64,000 nucleotides of DNA, taken from contig NC_135071.1 of the NCBI RefSeq assembly GCF_051401765.1, positions 6,798,961-6,862,960 of the forward strand, read 5' to 3'. The notes under the pieces were generated by a model. That model had not been told where the DNA came from. It saw only the letters and a list, made by a program, of their open reading frames with translations, and made no database searches. Shown piece by piece: positions 33,256-45,479 of this stretch (positions are counted from its first letter, which is position 1; each line of letters begins with the position of its first letter). A program made the translations under genes and the position numbers. This DNA comes from Calliopsis andreniformis. Its lineage: Eukaryota; Arthropoda; Insecta; Hymenoptera; Andrenidae.

Positions 33256-36200
33256 ATAATACTAAAGGGACTTAGAGGAAAACAGGTCCTAAGACAGGAC
33301 AGTCCAAAATCAAAATGTATGAGTTAGGTCCCTATGGACACCAAATTATCACTTTTGTATGAGAAATAAAACACGAATTATAATCATCGATGAAGAAGGA
33401 TGATCAACGAGAACTATGGGAAGACAACTGTTTATTCAAAAAAATATAAAAGAGTCCAGCACAATTAAAATGAAAAAATCTAATTTAATTATAGAAAGAC
33501 AAACACATAAACCTTCTGTTACTGCCCATCAACAGTTCTACAGTATAGTCTAAAAATGTATTATTATATAAAACAATATCCATATGATTCTACAAAAATG
33601 TTCAAAATGTACTAAATTTTGTTGGAATGTACTGAACGATGATTTCAGATATAGATTGCACGTAAGGCGTTCACTATGAAAATGTTTCATGCAAAACGGA
33701 CAAATTAATACTCAAATTCTAAGTATTCATATGTAAATCTCAGTCATTAATTAACCACCTATGTTGCAGCGAATCTTGTAATTAGATACAGTTAACAGTT
33801 AGCTGTTGAGCTCCTGGAGCATCTTGGGCTCCAAGTGAAACTCGAGTAATCCTTGAAAACTGCTTAACAATGTATCTAGACATTTACTGTTAGAATGTGT
33901 AAGCATGTATACACATGTTTCTCCGAAAGAAAATTTTATTTACTACAATGCGTATATTTCCTCGTTTGTTCATTTTGGCTCTGTATAGTTCCAAAATGCG
34001 CAGCAATTAAAAGCGCTTTAAGTGATTTATCTCTGCAAATTTGAAAATCTCTAGTCCTGAGGGCCTTAAGTACTTGAATTTTTAAATCTTTAATTTTTCA
34101 ATTTTTCAGTATAGCAATATTCTAAAATTTAAATCCTCAATTTTTCAAACCATCATACTGTCAAATTCTTAATTCTTCCAGTACTTAAATTTTCAAGAAT
34201 ATTAAATCATTAAGTTATCAAATTTTCGAATCCTCAAGTTTTTATACTTTCAAGCTCTTGAATTCTCTAGCGTTAAATCCCTTAATTTTTTAATTTGTGT
34301 AATCTTAAATTTTAAATGATTTACTTTTTCAGATTTTTTAATTTCTAAGTAAATTTGCACATTATTAAATTCTCAAGTTCTCAACTCATACAATCATTAA
34401 ATATTTAAATTCTCAAAGTTAATAATTCTATTTTTACTCTTTAATTCATCCTCACACACCCAATAAAAAAAAGCGAATAATAGTAAATCGACAACAGACT
34501 GTTGCAATGAAACATTCATCTTAATGCTACAGAGGATAACACCCAGAAATTCACAAAGCATATTCCAGTGGTAGAGAATTGAAAATGGAGTGTGTCAATA
34601 GGAACACCAGCTTTAGTTTACAACAAACAAAGTGTATTAGAATAATGAAGAGACGTTTACATGGAATATCGTGTACTTTGAAACGGTTTACAGGTTACAT
34701 TTGTTTTGTTCGTTCAACAAAAGTCTAATTTCTACAATGTGGAAAAATGAAGTTTTCACCAAACTGAATCTTTGGAATTGCACGTCCTACATAGGGGATT
34801 TGTATTTAAATTTCACTTACATGAAACGTTTAATTTTTCGCAATCTGTTGTTGACTATTAATTAAAGTGAACATTTTTAATTTTAAATATTTTATTTTCG
34901 TAAAATGAATGTTAATTTTAAGAGTTCCCTGTATCTTCGAGATATAATAATTGAATGAATGTTTAATACAAATAACACATTTATAGATTTGTTAATGATT
35001 ATAAACCAATTAGAGGTCTATTTATTAAATTATATAGTTAGCTGATGAGAAACATCAAATACGTACATACCTACAACACTGCTAAGGAGGAGTCAGTTAT
35101 GAATTAACAGCTATATATGTGTATGCATTATGTGTACATTTACATGTGCTATACGTAAGATACTCTACATACTAAACTCAAGTGGGATTTCTCGGCTGTA
35201 TAAATGTTCTTCATGCGTAAACATAACATTTTCAAAATTATTTTTTCTTTACTGGAAGATTTTATTTAGTTACTAAAATTATTTATAAATAATGCAGATG
35301 AACTTAAATAATTCCTGTACCTTATTTTTTATCAATCGAACTTCTTATATAAAGTTTCAAGTTTTATTTCAAAAAGGGTTCAATTATTTGTGGAACTAGA
35401 GCCAATATGGTCTACTTTCAGAAAAATGACCATGAGAAAGTATTTCATATATATTTACTGACACAATAAATTAAGACAATGGAAATCCGGCCGGAGAGAA
35501 TCTGTTCCTTCGAGTCTCCACGCCGCTGAACTTACTGTTAGATATTATCAAAGTTTTGACGCCCACCCCTTTCATGAGACAATAAAAATGGATCCACCGT
35601 ATAACTGCATTCTCCATTGTGAAAACTGCTCGAAATGGTGTACACTGTTCTTTCCTTCGCACCATGAGAATCTACTCTGCTCCCATCTGTCTCTCGCTAT
35701 TTCTTCCATGGCATAGAAAACCACGACGATTTTCGCTCATTTATAAAACAATGCCAAGTAATGAATGCCTTCTATCTCGAAGTTTTATTGTGAGATTGAA
35801 AAATAAATGCTGGAGAACGTTGAATCGATATGTATAAACTATAACCTTTGTTTGACCATTTTGTTTGACTCATTGTATGCCTGTGTTGATCTGTAAGTAT
35901 TCAGATCGAAAGGTTTAGCGGTAACCAAAAAGTGTCAAAGAGGGTCGTACTCATATTATAATATTTAAAACTTGATATATTCGAGGTTCGAAATATTTAA
36001 AACTTCAAATATTTGGGACTTGAAATATTTGAAATTAGGATTATTTAAAATTAAACATTATATTTGCGACTTAAAATATTTAACATTTAGAACATCTAAA
36101 ACTTGAATTCAAAACACTAAATTTTCATATTCTTCAACGTCCCAACATATTTAGATACATTATTATTCAAATTTGTAGATCTAAAAACTAAAAGATTTCA

Positions 36201-37393
36201 TTTTCTACAAGTAATCGTCTTCCTCCTTTTTAGGTTTCCACCTTTATTCTAATACTAATTAGAATATCAATATCCCTCTTTGATGCGCCGCCCTGTCCTC
36301 CCTGCAAACTGAAATATTTTCTTACTACTTGCACCCTAGAATGTCTATCAGCTTCGTGCTTTTTTGCAGAGAGAGACTCTGTTGCCCTCGTAACAGGTGA
36401 AGCAGCACAAAGGAGCTGCTTGGCGAGGATCCACTTGTTCAATTGTAGCAACCGCACACGTATAAACACAGGTAAAATAGCTTTCTAACATAAGCCGCAG
36501 AGATATTACTTCAATCATCCACGGTTTCTCGACCCCTCGTTTCAGTTCAACTCGCATTGCTTCTTCTAGAAGTAAATCGACAACGTAGAACAGTAGTGGC
36601 TCCTCTTTAAGAAGCTGTTATTGTTAATGCGAAGAATACAAATTTTAGAAATTCAATTTTGTTGGATTAGGTAGGTAAAGTTGTTGCTCATTTCTGATTA
36701 CACCTACTTCTAGTCGCTGGAGCCAGAGTCAATTAGGTACACTTTTTGCAAAAAATGTCATCTAAAAATTTTCAAATACTTCAATATTCAAATTTTCAGG
36801 TATTTCAGTATTCAGGTTTTCAAATATTTCAATATTTTTGAGAAGAGTGAGAAAGAGAGAAGAAAAGAAGAAAGGAAAGTGGTTTGTCCTGAGCTTATTA
36901 CTGAGGCTACCTAGCAGACCCAAACTTACAATTAGATATGGAAATGATTATTAGGTCAGGCGTTGTAGGTATTTATAGAAAAAGATAGTGATAAAATAAG
37001 CTACTTTTGAGAAAGTGGTAGGTAGAAAAAAAGTTCGCCTCTAGTGCCGAAGGATTTGTGAAGCTGGTGCCGCCACATTTTCATATTCAAATTTTCAAAT
37101 ACTGAATTATTCAATTACACATTATGTGTGGCTGGACAAAAATCTCGTGAACCAATATCGGAGGAAAGGGCACCCTTTATCGAATTAATATGTATGACCT
37201 CTCCGGTGAATAATCCACCAGAGCCAAAAATGCGTTTAAGATGAGACGTGACTTCTTCTACTCTAATTAATTAAACCCGTCTTTTCTCTGTGAGACCTCT
37301 TTTCAACTGCATAGTGGCTGTAATTACATTATGGGATAAAACGATAGCACACTGTCAAATTCTGCTAGTTTTCATTTATTAAACATGTTAAAG
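33256..37393. other. Unassigned stretch with low-complexity arrays
   Basis: I see no gene. The segment 34070-34440 is a long degenerate array of words such as AAATTCTCAAGTTCTT, TTAAATTTTCAA and complements. Smaller ones lie at 35960-36130 and 36760-36840. A purine-rich tract, GAGAAAGAGAGAAGAAAAG, is at about 36845-36880. Frames at 35471-35837 and 36230-36557 are slightly GC-richer but show no domain. Confidence 0.5.
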
Positions 37394-37395
37394 TA

Positions 37396-37573
37396 GGGGG
37401 AATTCCCCTAGCTGTATCTTTAAAAAGTGAATCACGAGAAAGTGGTCATACTGCAAAAGTGATATAGGGGAATCTTCTCGTTCACTTCTGCAAATTAGCA
37501 GTCGTGATTCACTTTTTAAAGATTCAGATGATATCCGGTGGTAGGTGCCGTCCGGCTCTAGGGGAATTCCCCC
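37396..37573. mobile_element. TA-flanked 178-bp MITE with palindromic ends
   Basis: Ends are TA|GGGGGAATTCCCCTAG and CTAGGGGAATTCCCCC|TA. Each end is itself nearly palindromic around GAATTC. Inward, TCTTTAAAAAGTGAATCACGA (37420) pairs with TCGTGATTCACTTTTTAAAGA (37502). The right arm has about 40 extra bases, including TGCCGTCCGGC. The TA on both sides suggests Tc1/mariner-type mobilisation. Confidence 0.85.
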
Positions 37574-37617
37574 TACAATTTTTCTTCTACGTACATTTTG
37601 TCGGTAGGCCTTTATTA

Positions 37618-38075
37618 TATAGGGTGTTCAGCTATAGGTGGGAGCAATTTTAAGATGCGATTCTAGAGATCAAAACATGTAAGACGAAAATCAAGAATGA
37701 TGATTCGGTGTTTAGAGCTTCGTTAATTATTTATAAGCAATTAAAAATTTGTTAAAATCCGCCTGTAATCAGACAAATCGTCTTATAATATCGATCGCAT
37801 CGGGTGTGCGGCAAATGACAGCTGATCATATTGCAGTGATCATTGTCGTTAAAACAACAATGACTTACCTGATAGACAAACAGCAAAATTCGACGATACT
37901 GGTCTGGGTTAGATGGCTCTGCGACGCGCTTTGTAGAAAATCGAACGATATTGTTGAATAACAATAAACCTGCCTACTCCCAACAAACCATAAGTCAAAT
38001 CGAAACACTTCCAATGAAATTTTGGAATAGAAAGGATTAATGTGTTTATCTTCCCATTCATTTGCTGTCCATTTT
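37618..38075 (+). mobile_element. Unnamed dispersed element, copy 2
   Basis: Same family as 14124-14710, in the same orientation. It begins TATATAGGGTGTTCAGC and ends in GAATAGAAAGGATTAATGTG. The two frames at 37749-37964 overlap on opposite strands and have no recognised domain. No transposase motif is visible. Confidence 0.7.
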
Positions 38076-38585
38076 TTTTTTATATTCTTTATTACCTTCT
38101 ATTTTGTTGTGATTCATAATCTTTTTTTTATATGTATTTGATGGTACTTTTTTTCATCCTCGACTTTTTCATGTACTTGGCGTAATTTTTTTACTTTTTT
38201 GAAGTTTTTTGTTAGGATTTGTAATTATTCTAATGTCGCCGCGTGAATGTGTGTTGTTTTTTTGTTTCTAGTATTAGTGGCACAACGAGCATTCAGACCA
38301 TTTCGTATAACAACGGCATTGATTTGACAATTTCTTTCCTTTTGGACGCGAGCTGAAGCATTGATTTCGCAATGTTTTTATTGTATTGATTTCTTCAGAT
38401 GCGTAAGTTACACAGATTACCTGATTAAATTTTGATTTTGTTTTGTATGATTTTGATATTGATATTAATTGTGAACTCCAAATTGTTGAGCACATGGTGT
38501 CAATGGTGTATCGAGCGTCGATATCGTCGATTCTTGGTGTTCTTGCGACCACCTCGATACGTAGGAATACGAGGACCGTGCATTA
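38076..38585. other. Unassigned, T-rich stretch
   Basis: I see no gene. The minus-strand frame 38274-38552 has no recognised domain. Confidence 0.45.
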
Positions 38586-39079
38586 TACAGGATAGTTCAA
38601 CTAAACAAAGCTACTTAAATATCTCCTCCAATTGTGGGGGCCCACAAAATATTTTGCTTGCTGTTTGAATGGTTTGAAGAAACTATGACTTTGCATAAAA
38701 TATTTTCTTTTCAAGGTAACTGTTTTCGGAGTTTTCAAGGTTATCGACGTTTTTTGCGTATAATTGTACAATTTTTTTTATTGCATTGTGTAGCTAATGT
38801 AAAAATACGTTCAGCTATGTACATTACATGATCTTGAAATGACTTATGATTTCGAAAATTAAAAAGAAACGAAAAATTGTCTATCAAGACTTCACAGAGG
38901 TGAAGACAACGAATGGGAACCTGTAAGTGCAAATAAACATGTTTACTAGCACGCTGCAAATGACTTTCGACATCATAGAAGTCTTATCATCATCAAGCAA
39001 TGTGTTACTTTGTCGATATTATCGTACGTGATGAGTTGCACAAAGTAAAAGAAAATCGATATGATTCTGATTTATGGCA

Positions 39080-40790
39080 AAAGTGATCAATGTTTAAGGC
39101 AAACTGTTCAATTATACATATGGAAAAGTGGTCAAACATTTTTTTGAAAATGGTTATATCAACACAAAGAGATGTACGAGAAGCCACAATGTTACAAACA
39201 AATTAAATACGAGACTTGTTATGGAAAAAGTTGCCGAAAATCCGGAGTCATAAGACACATATGCGTGCTAGTGAAATTTTGAATTTTCTGCATTATTTCC
39301 ATGTTGGTTTAACATGTACAATATCCACTTTACTAATTTGCAATATACAGCAAGCACATGAATTTATATATTTATAAAGCAGGGGTTGCAGTCAAACTTT
39401 TTCCTTTTATTTCCAGAACCAAAGAAGTCACTACTTATATGTTTATGTAAGAAATAATTTCTTTATAAATATTTCAAAACACATGGTGAAGTTAAACCAA
39501 ATACTTATTTCTACGTTAATTATTGTGGCTCTGAAAAGAACCGTTTTTTAACAGTTAATATCGATTGTTTATGTTCTGGGATATGTATCCTAATGTAAGT
39601 AAAACATTCTTCTATGGAACACTAAATAGAAATATACGCGCTTCCGCATTTCTTCTTCATACGTTACATTGGGCAAATATTTATAGCGTGCCGCTATTTC
39701 ATATCGCCTTCTTGTCGTGTAATTCTCTTTTAAGGTAAATTGTAATACCTCATGGAGAACGTCTTTGGAAACTCCATTTAGGTAACAGAAATTTACAATG
39801 ATCATTCTATTGTGATCATTGAGATTTCTGTTTCAAAGTGTTTGCCGAATAAGCAAAGGCCACTCACTCGTATTTCCAATTAAATCTTGAAGCAATAGCC
39901 AAGGGTTATTCATCATCTGAGTCACCGAATATCCTGCCATTGCGGTAAACTATTTTTGCTAGATTTTCAAACTTTCAGAAGCAGACAGTGTGCGTTCCAT
40001 AACCCCGTAGAACTCGCGCATGTACATGAGCTCCATTCTGCCAGTACTGTATATCTGATACGGCGGCGCCCGTATCGTAAAGTAAACGTTTATATCTTAA
40101 AAGCGAGGAGCGAGCGGCAATTTTTTCTTCCAAATTCTTAATCTACACATAAAAATATACAATGTAGCAAAGGCGCAAAAAAATTGGTGAGAAAGCTCTA
40201 ATCCTAAACAATTACCCATGTATTATTGGTCATTGGAAATTCCACGGTAGTTAAAACAAGTGGATAGGTAGAGACCTTGGACCGTAAATGTCTAGTGCAG
40301 TGTCTTGAAGAATCATATAATTGGTCCTTGTATAATAAATGGCACATTAAATGGACAAAAGTATGCAGCATTCCTGCAAGATGAGCTACAGATGCTTTTA
40401 CATGATATACCATTTGACATTCGTGGAAGAATGTGATATCAGCATGATGGTTGTTCTGGCCCATTCTATACGTCTTGTGGGACAAATTTTAGACACAAAA
40501 TGTGCTGGAGGTATTGCGTGACCACCGCGTTTACCGAATCTCACGTCTATGGATTATTTCGTATGGGAACATTTAAAAGAAATTGTTTATGGTGAACAAC
40601 CATCAACGCCAGAGAACATGAAAGAGAGAATAATACTAGTTTGTGCTGCAATTAATCCTGCAATATTTGAAAGGATCAGAGGGTCTCTTATTCTAGGTAT
40701 TAGAAAATGTATCAATGTGGAGGAACACCATATTTCGAACATCTATTACAATAACAATTTAAAGAAAGGGTTCATAAAAACGTATTCAAA
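39080..40790 (+). pseudogene. Mariner-like transposase, broken
   Basis: The N-terminal relic reads KWSNIFLKMVISTQ, then TRSHNVTNKLN and KVAENPES (about 39120-39250). This resembles the linker between the two DNA-binding helices of mariner transposases. The catalytic half resumes at about 40210: YYWSLEIPR, RPWTVNV, NHIIGPCIINGTLNGQKYAA and FLQDELQMLLHDIPFDIRGR. Next come YQHDG (second catalytic Asp, about 40445) and MDYFVWEHLKE (third Asp, about 40552). The last segment, FERIRGSLILGIRKCINVEE, is the usual C-terminus. The D-to-D spacing is about 35 codons with one frame change, fitting DD34D mariner. The first Asp region is not recognisable, and at least three stops and two frameshifts are present. 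Confidence 0.85.
39796..39821. repeat. Perfect 9-bp hairpin CAATGATCA/TGATCATTG
   Basis: The arms are separated by 8 bases and lie in the unexplained block that interrupts the mariner transposase. It could mark the end of an inserted sequence. Confidence 0.5.
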
Positions 40791-41073
40791 ATTCATGGTG
40801 AGATTTCTTAGAGATTAATTCACTACTGTTTCTAGCGTGCTAGTGAACATGTTTATTTACGCTTACAGATTCTCGTACGTCGTCTTCGCCTCTAAAGTTT
40901 CGATAGACAAAAATATTTCGTTTCCTTTTAATTTTCGAAATCAAAAGTCATTTCAAGGTCATGTAATGTACATAGCTGAACGTATTTACACATTAGGTAC
41001 ACAATGCAATAAAAAAATTATACAATTATGCGCAAAAAACATGCATAACCTTGAAATCTCCGAAAACAATTAC

Positions 41074-41655
41074 TGTTAAGACGATCATAATTGTGTGACA
41101 TGTGGTAGACTAGGTTTACTATACGGACGAATTGGATTTGCTATTTTTGAGGAAATACACTGTCAGTTTATTGGTGATTATTTGTTAAATTGCATTGAGG
41201 ACTAAAGACCTTAGAAATCGCTTCATCGTTTTACGATTCTGACGAACACGTGTACTTTAGAGTCCCGAGTCTCTGCTCAATAGCAATTGACGTATCGTAA
41301 ACATCAAACCTGAGCGTCTTTCGTTAGTGCGCTACCCTCGAGGTCCGTCGCCCCTTGGTCCTTTCCAGGGTGATGTCACCCTATGGTGCCTAGCCACTAC
41401 CCCTACGCGCTGTCGACAAAAGCTTCCTTCCCATGTCTGTGGTGGGAGTTTTTGGGCATAATCTACCCCAGAGAGACCTCCCTCAAAGGAGTAACGAGGG
41501 TTCCTATTTGTAAATATTTTCTCCGCCCTCTAAACGTATCTCTGTATAAGTCCTTATATTTCTGTATAGTCCTTCGAACTAAACCCTAGTCGGCACATCA
41601 CGTGCAAAATTCAACAGAGCCAGAAAGATCTATTGATCAACCGCTGGTCTAAACA
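41074..41655. mobile_element. Solo LTR (582 bp) inside the mariner arm
   Basis: It runs from TGTTAAGACG to GGTCTAAACA (TGTT..AACA ends). ATTAC is duplicated exactly on both sides (41069-41073 and 41656-41660). Removing the LTR and one ATTAC rebuilds the arm sequence seen at the left end of the mariner element, so the insertion is certain. A 5-bp duplication is typical of copia, Bel/Pao and many gypsy elements. The interior is more GC-rich than its surroundings (41330-41480). The frame at 41383-41589 is within the LTR and is not a gene. Confidence 0.92.
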
Positions 41656-41837
41656 ATTACCTTGAAAAGAAAATATTCTATGCAACGTAATAGTTTCTTC
41701 AAACCATTCAAATAGCATACAAAATATTTTATGTAGCCCGACAATTGGAGGAGATATTTAGGTGGTCTTGTTTAAGTGAACCACTATATACAGAGGAGCG
41801 TAAGTATATTAGTTTATAAAATACATCTCGGGCGGTT

Positions 41838-41893
41838 TAGCCAGCCCATAAACTGTAAGTAACGAGCGGAGGATGAACTCCGTTCGTAACAGC
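41838..41893 (-). repeat. LTR-start-like motif shared with 12649
   Basis: On the minus strand it reads TGTTACGAACGGAGTTCATC and then CCGCTCGTTACTTACAGTTT, close to 12649-12690. It sits just outside the mariner element. Confidence 0.5.
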
Positions 41894-42059
41894 ATAGTAC
41901 TTATCTATATTTCCGACCTATATTTTCACGCAAAATCACTTTCTTTTCATTTGTACCACCAATTCTGAGAAACTGCATGAAAGAAGTTTGTTTAATTTTA
42001 TTAAAAAAAAAAAGTATAGATTTATTGACCAAATTTTGTAGGACAATACTGTAGCACAT

Positions 42060-42319
42060 TTAACCCTTCAGCGACAGGTTCCGCATTGCGTACAGGCTCC
42101 CACTGTTTCCTATATTATTTTTAAATACGTATAATATACTGAATATATGTACACTATACTACGTGTCCATTCAGAAAATCCTTCTAAATAATTTTTCATT
42201 AATTATAAAATATGTATAAGTCATTTAATTTAGAAAATACAAGCTTTTAATATTATAATTTTCATTTTGATTTGCACGGTACTTTTTCAGGCAATGATGT
42301 GCCGGCGTTGAGGGGTTAA
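42060..42319. mobile_element. piggyBac-type MITE (260 bp)
   Basis: TTAA is present at both ends (42060-42063 and 42316-42319). The inverted ends are CCCTTCAGCGACAGG and, on the other strand, CCCCTCAACGCCGGC. These match at 10 or 11 of 15 positions. TTAA plus CCC ends are the signature of piggyBac elements. The interior is AT-rich and non-coding. Confidence 0.8.
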
Positions 42320-43683
42320 CTGAAAAGTTGAAATATAAATTAGATAGCCGTTGATATTCAATGTTCAGTCCTTTGTGACAGCCTCTTACGTTTATTTACT
42401 ATAATTATTCTTTTAGGTAAAGATTCGTATAGTTTTTCAATACATTTTTGCTTCAGTTATAAGTATTTATATTGAATGCAATGTTTTAAGGCATTAGTTT
42501 TCGAAATGTTTTCCACTTCGAGACAGTACTCTAACAAGGTTTTCCCGACAGATTTATAATAATGTTAAGAGCGGGAGATGTTGCTGACCAATTTAACACG
42601 AACTTTCTTTACAGAGAAATACTATTTTACTACTTTCACAATATGCACTGTGGTATTATCTTACCGGAAAACAAACTTTTCAGAAATTCTTATGACATTC
42701 GTTTTTATTTGCTCAATTAAATTTTATTTTATTGTAATGTTTTAATTAATATCGACCCAAGTGATCACACTACCACATTCTATTTAGCAGTAGCTTAAAA
42801 AGTGTTGCTTTTCTCTTAAGAGGGAAAATCGCTGTGACGGACTGGAATAATCAAACATTTTGGGAGGTTTATATTTTTGTGAAGGCGAAAGTGAAACTCG
42901 CAAAACTGACAAAGATACAGAAGTTTTTTTAATTGTAGTTTAATGCTCACAAGTGACCACTTGGAATTTTAAACATATTTTTCCCAAAACTATGTTTTCA
43001 AATTTAGTGGATCCATAACTCAATTCATTTTTATCTAATTTATTTGAAATTTTGGATGGTAATTCCTAATATTATTCTCTTCAGTTGAACGTAAGGAATT
43101 TTCGATTGAATAGTTACTTTTTACGTAATATTAAAAGAAACGCTAATTTATTTCATATTTTTTCAACACTTTTTTTCAAAGTTCTACCATTTTATAACAA
43201 ATGTATCTTTTTTCAAAACCATATGTGTAATTGAAGCTACTGCCTTATAGCCTAAGAATATGGAATGATTTCAGTTTTGAGAAATTGTAGTGAAAAATTA
43301 CACGTTCGCCTGTTTTCAACACATTTTTGGAGAGCTGTCACGTTGGTGCCTACTCTGACTAAAATAATTATATCTTTTTTATAAAACTTTTAAAAGATGT
43401 AGCTTACGAAATGTATATCATGGGGAAAGAAGAAATGCTTCTAGAAGCATTAAACATTTTTCAGAAAAAATTTTTAATTTACGCGCAAGAATTCTTGTAA
43501 AGAGTCCTTATGTTTAGTCGTCACAATGGTTTCCCCCGATAAATCGTGACAGTCTGAATTTCTGAATGCAGACCATTAAGTATATTAGTATTATTATGAT
43601 TTAGCTAATAGCAAACCAATAACTATAACAATACCCTCGGACAACCAAAATATCCTCCAAATTCGTGCGCGTTCAATTGTCTC
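42320..43683. other. Unassigned AT-rich stretch
   Basis: I see no gene or repeat. Confidence 0.5.
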
Positions 43684-44060
43684 CTATTTGTCACGACAAA
43701 TTATGTCCCACATAGGGGTGGCTCTCGGTTGATATTTCCAAAGCAGCTTGTTTCTGCTCCGTCCTAGCCGCATTTTCTCCCCATAAACGAGAAGAGCATA
43801 TTGCATAGGTTGAACCTGAATTGCACGTATTCGGGGCAGCGCGGCCGTGCTTTGCACACATATCATGCTTTTCCTGTCGAGACAAACTGCATTGTACGGT
43901 AAAACCGCGATCCTGCGATACACTCAAGCCAGTTCGACCAAACCAATATAATGGGAATACTTCTCTTGGGTGCATTCTGCCTTTCGCACATTAAACAAGT
44001 GCGCTGACCACACTCGTATTCACGATCGGTTGGCCCGCTCATATGCAAGCGTGTGAAACG
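43684..44060. other. GC-rich island of unknown nature
   Basis: Base composition rises to about half GC, with several CpG-rich words (GCGCGGCCGTGC near 43840). Three overlapping minus-strand frames (43684-43923, 43691-43975, 43863-44048) are open. One contains a small Cys cluster (CGQRTCLMCER). I recognise no family. It might be a decayed coding fragment, an element end or a CpG-rich promoter; the sequence does not decide. Confidence 0.35.
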
Positions 44061-45479
44061 CTAGGAGATATGTGCCGACTGTCGAGTTAGGTGTTTGATT
44101 TACATGCGGTAGCAGAGCGTGTCGCTTTACCGTGTCGTGTAGGTAAAACTGCGAGGCAAAATTGGGGGAGTATAGTTAATACATTTTTCTGAATCGTTTG
44201 ACTAAAGAAGTGAGAGTGAAACCTACAATTGTTGAACTCCTTAACTCTCCCTCAATAATCTGGGCCGTTTGTGTCCAAGACCATTTCTGATTTTGAATTT
44301 TCTCTTGTCTTATTTAAAAAAATTAAGGTAACATAACACGATAAAGACTATTAGATAATATTCTAGAAACTCGAAAGTATATTTAAGAATTTTTAGAACT
44401 TTTTAAAATATAAATACATAAAAAAACTATATGGATCCACTTTGCAGGTAACGCTAATAAAAATAAGATGGTAAACGGAGGGTTGATTCCTGAGTGCTTT
44501 GCTTATTTAATTTTTCAAATTTTAAAATCCAAAAAGCTTCAAAATTTGCCATTCCAAAATTTTTATACATATTTCAAGAAGTTAAAGTTTGAAATCTCTT
44601 TGAGATTTGAAGAGGAGGATGAGCAGACTTACTTGCGTGATAGAAAAGTAGTATCAGTTTGAAGAAATAGTCTCTCAAATGCAAAGAAAACTTCATAAGC
44701 TATTTTTTAACACTAATTAGGCCACAGGCATATTTAAATGAATAAAATATCACTGTTTATTTCATACTACCACAATGTGCAGTGTTAAGTATAAGATTTT
44801 ACAAATTTGCTATGTGCCTTTTGTAGAAATTTTAACAATTTTTCAACCATTGTCCAAATTATTTACATAGCCCATACAAAATTATAATAACTTACATATA
44901 TTCTGAATTGGTGGTATTTTTAGCATTTGGCTAAAATTTTATGAATATTCCGAAGTTACATAAAAATTCTACAAATACTATTAAATACGCGATTTAAAAA
45001 TTCTCCAATTTATCCTGAAATTATACAGATTCCGTAAAGCATTGATACCGAAATCGGTAAAGCACAACTGGTAAAGTATCGTTATCTGTGTACTGCAAGA
45101 AATAAATAACTTTCAATGTAAATCTGAAATGCTATAGAGAAATTCGCGCGTGCAACATTAAAAATGCTACGCTGAAACGGTTATTTATTCGATGGAATTA
45201 AAGTTATTTTGAATATTCGGAGATTATATGTCATTGACAGAACGACGAATATAAGGAAGTGGTTATAAGTTCGCATTCACACGCTGTAACCCATTCAATT
45301 TAATTCTAAGGCTTTTATTACACGCTTGCACTCACCGAAAAGAGATTGAAGTTTCAAACGCAGATTTCTGTCAGGTTCTGTGACATCACTTGTAAATAAG
45401 TGCTGCGTACTTTGATAGAAATACCAGCATCTGTGAAGAAATTCAATTTAATTTCGTACCACGTAAAATAAGTAGGTTC
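44061..45479. other. Unassigned AT-rich stretch
   Basis: I see no gene. The frame at 44468-44662 (+) is low-complexity. Confidence 0.45.

Larger units (their letters stand above)
38588..41788 (+). mobile_element. Mariner-like element with long inverted repeats, nested
   Basis: The left arm (38588 to about 38955) is repeated inverted at about 40830-41073 and 41661-41788. The arms match over TAAATATCTCCTCCAATTGT, AAAATATTTTG, TTTGAATGGTTTGAAGAAAC, AATATTTTCTTTTCAAGGTAA, CCGAAAACA, and GTAAATAAACATGTT..ACTAGCACGCT. TA precedes the left end and is present at the right. A transposase relic on the plus strand fills the interior. The right arm is split by a solo LTR at 41074-41655. An extra block of about 0.7-0.8 kb (about 39300-40150) also separates the two halves of the transposase and is not explained. 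Without the insertions the element would be about 1.9 kb. Confidence 0.85.

Noticed and set aside
36230..36557. Overlapping minus-strand frames near 36.4 kb as a gene
   Set aside because: No domain, and the two frames compete for the same DNA. The base composition is only mildly raised in GC.
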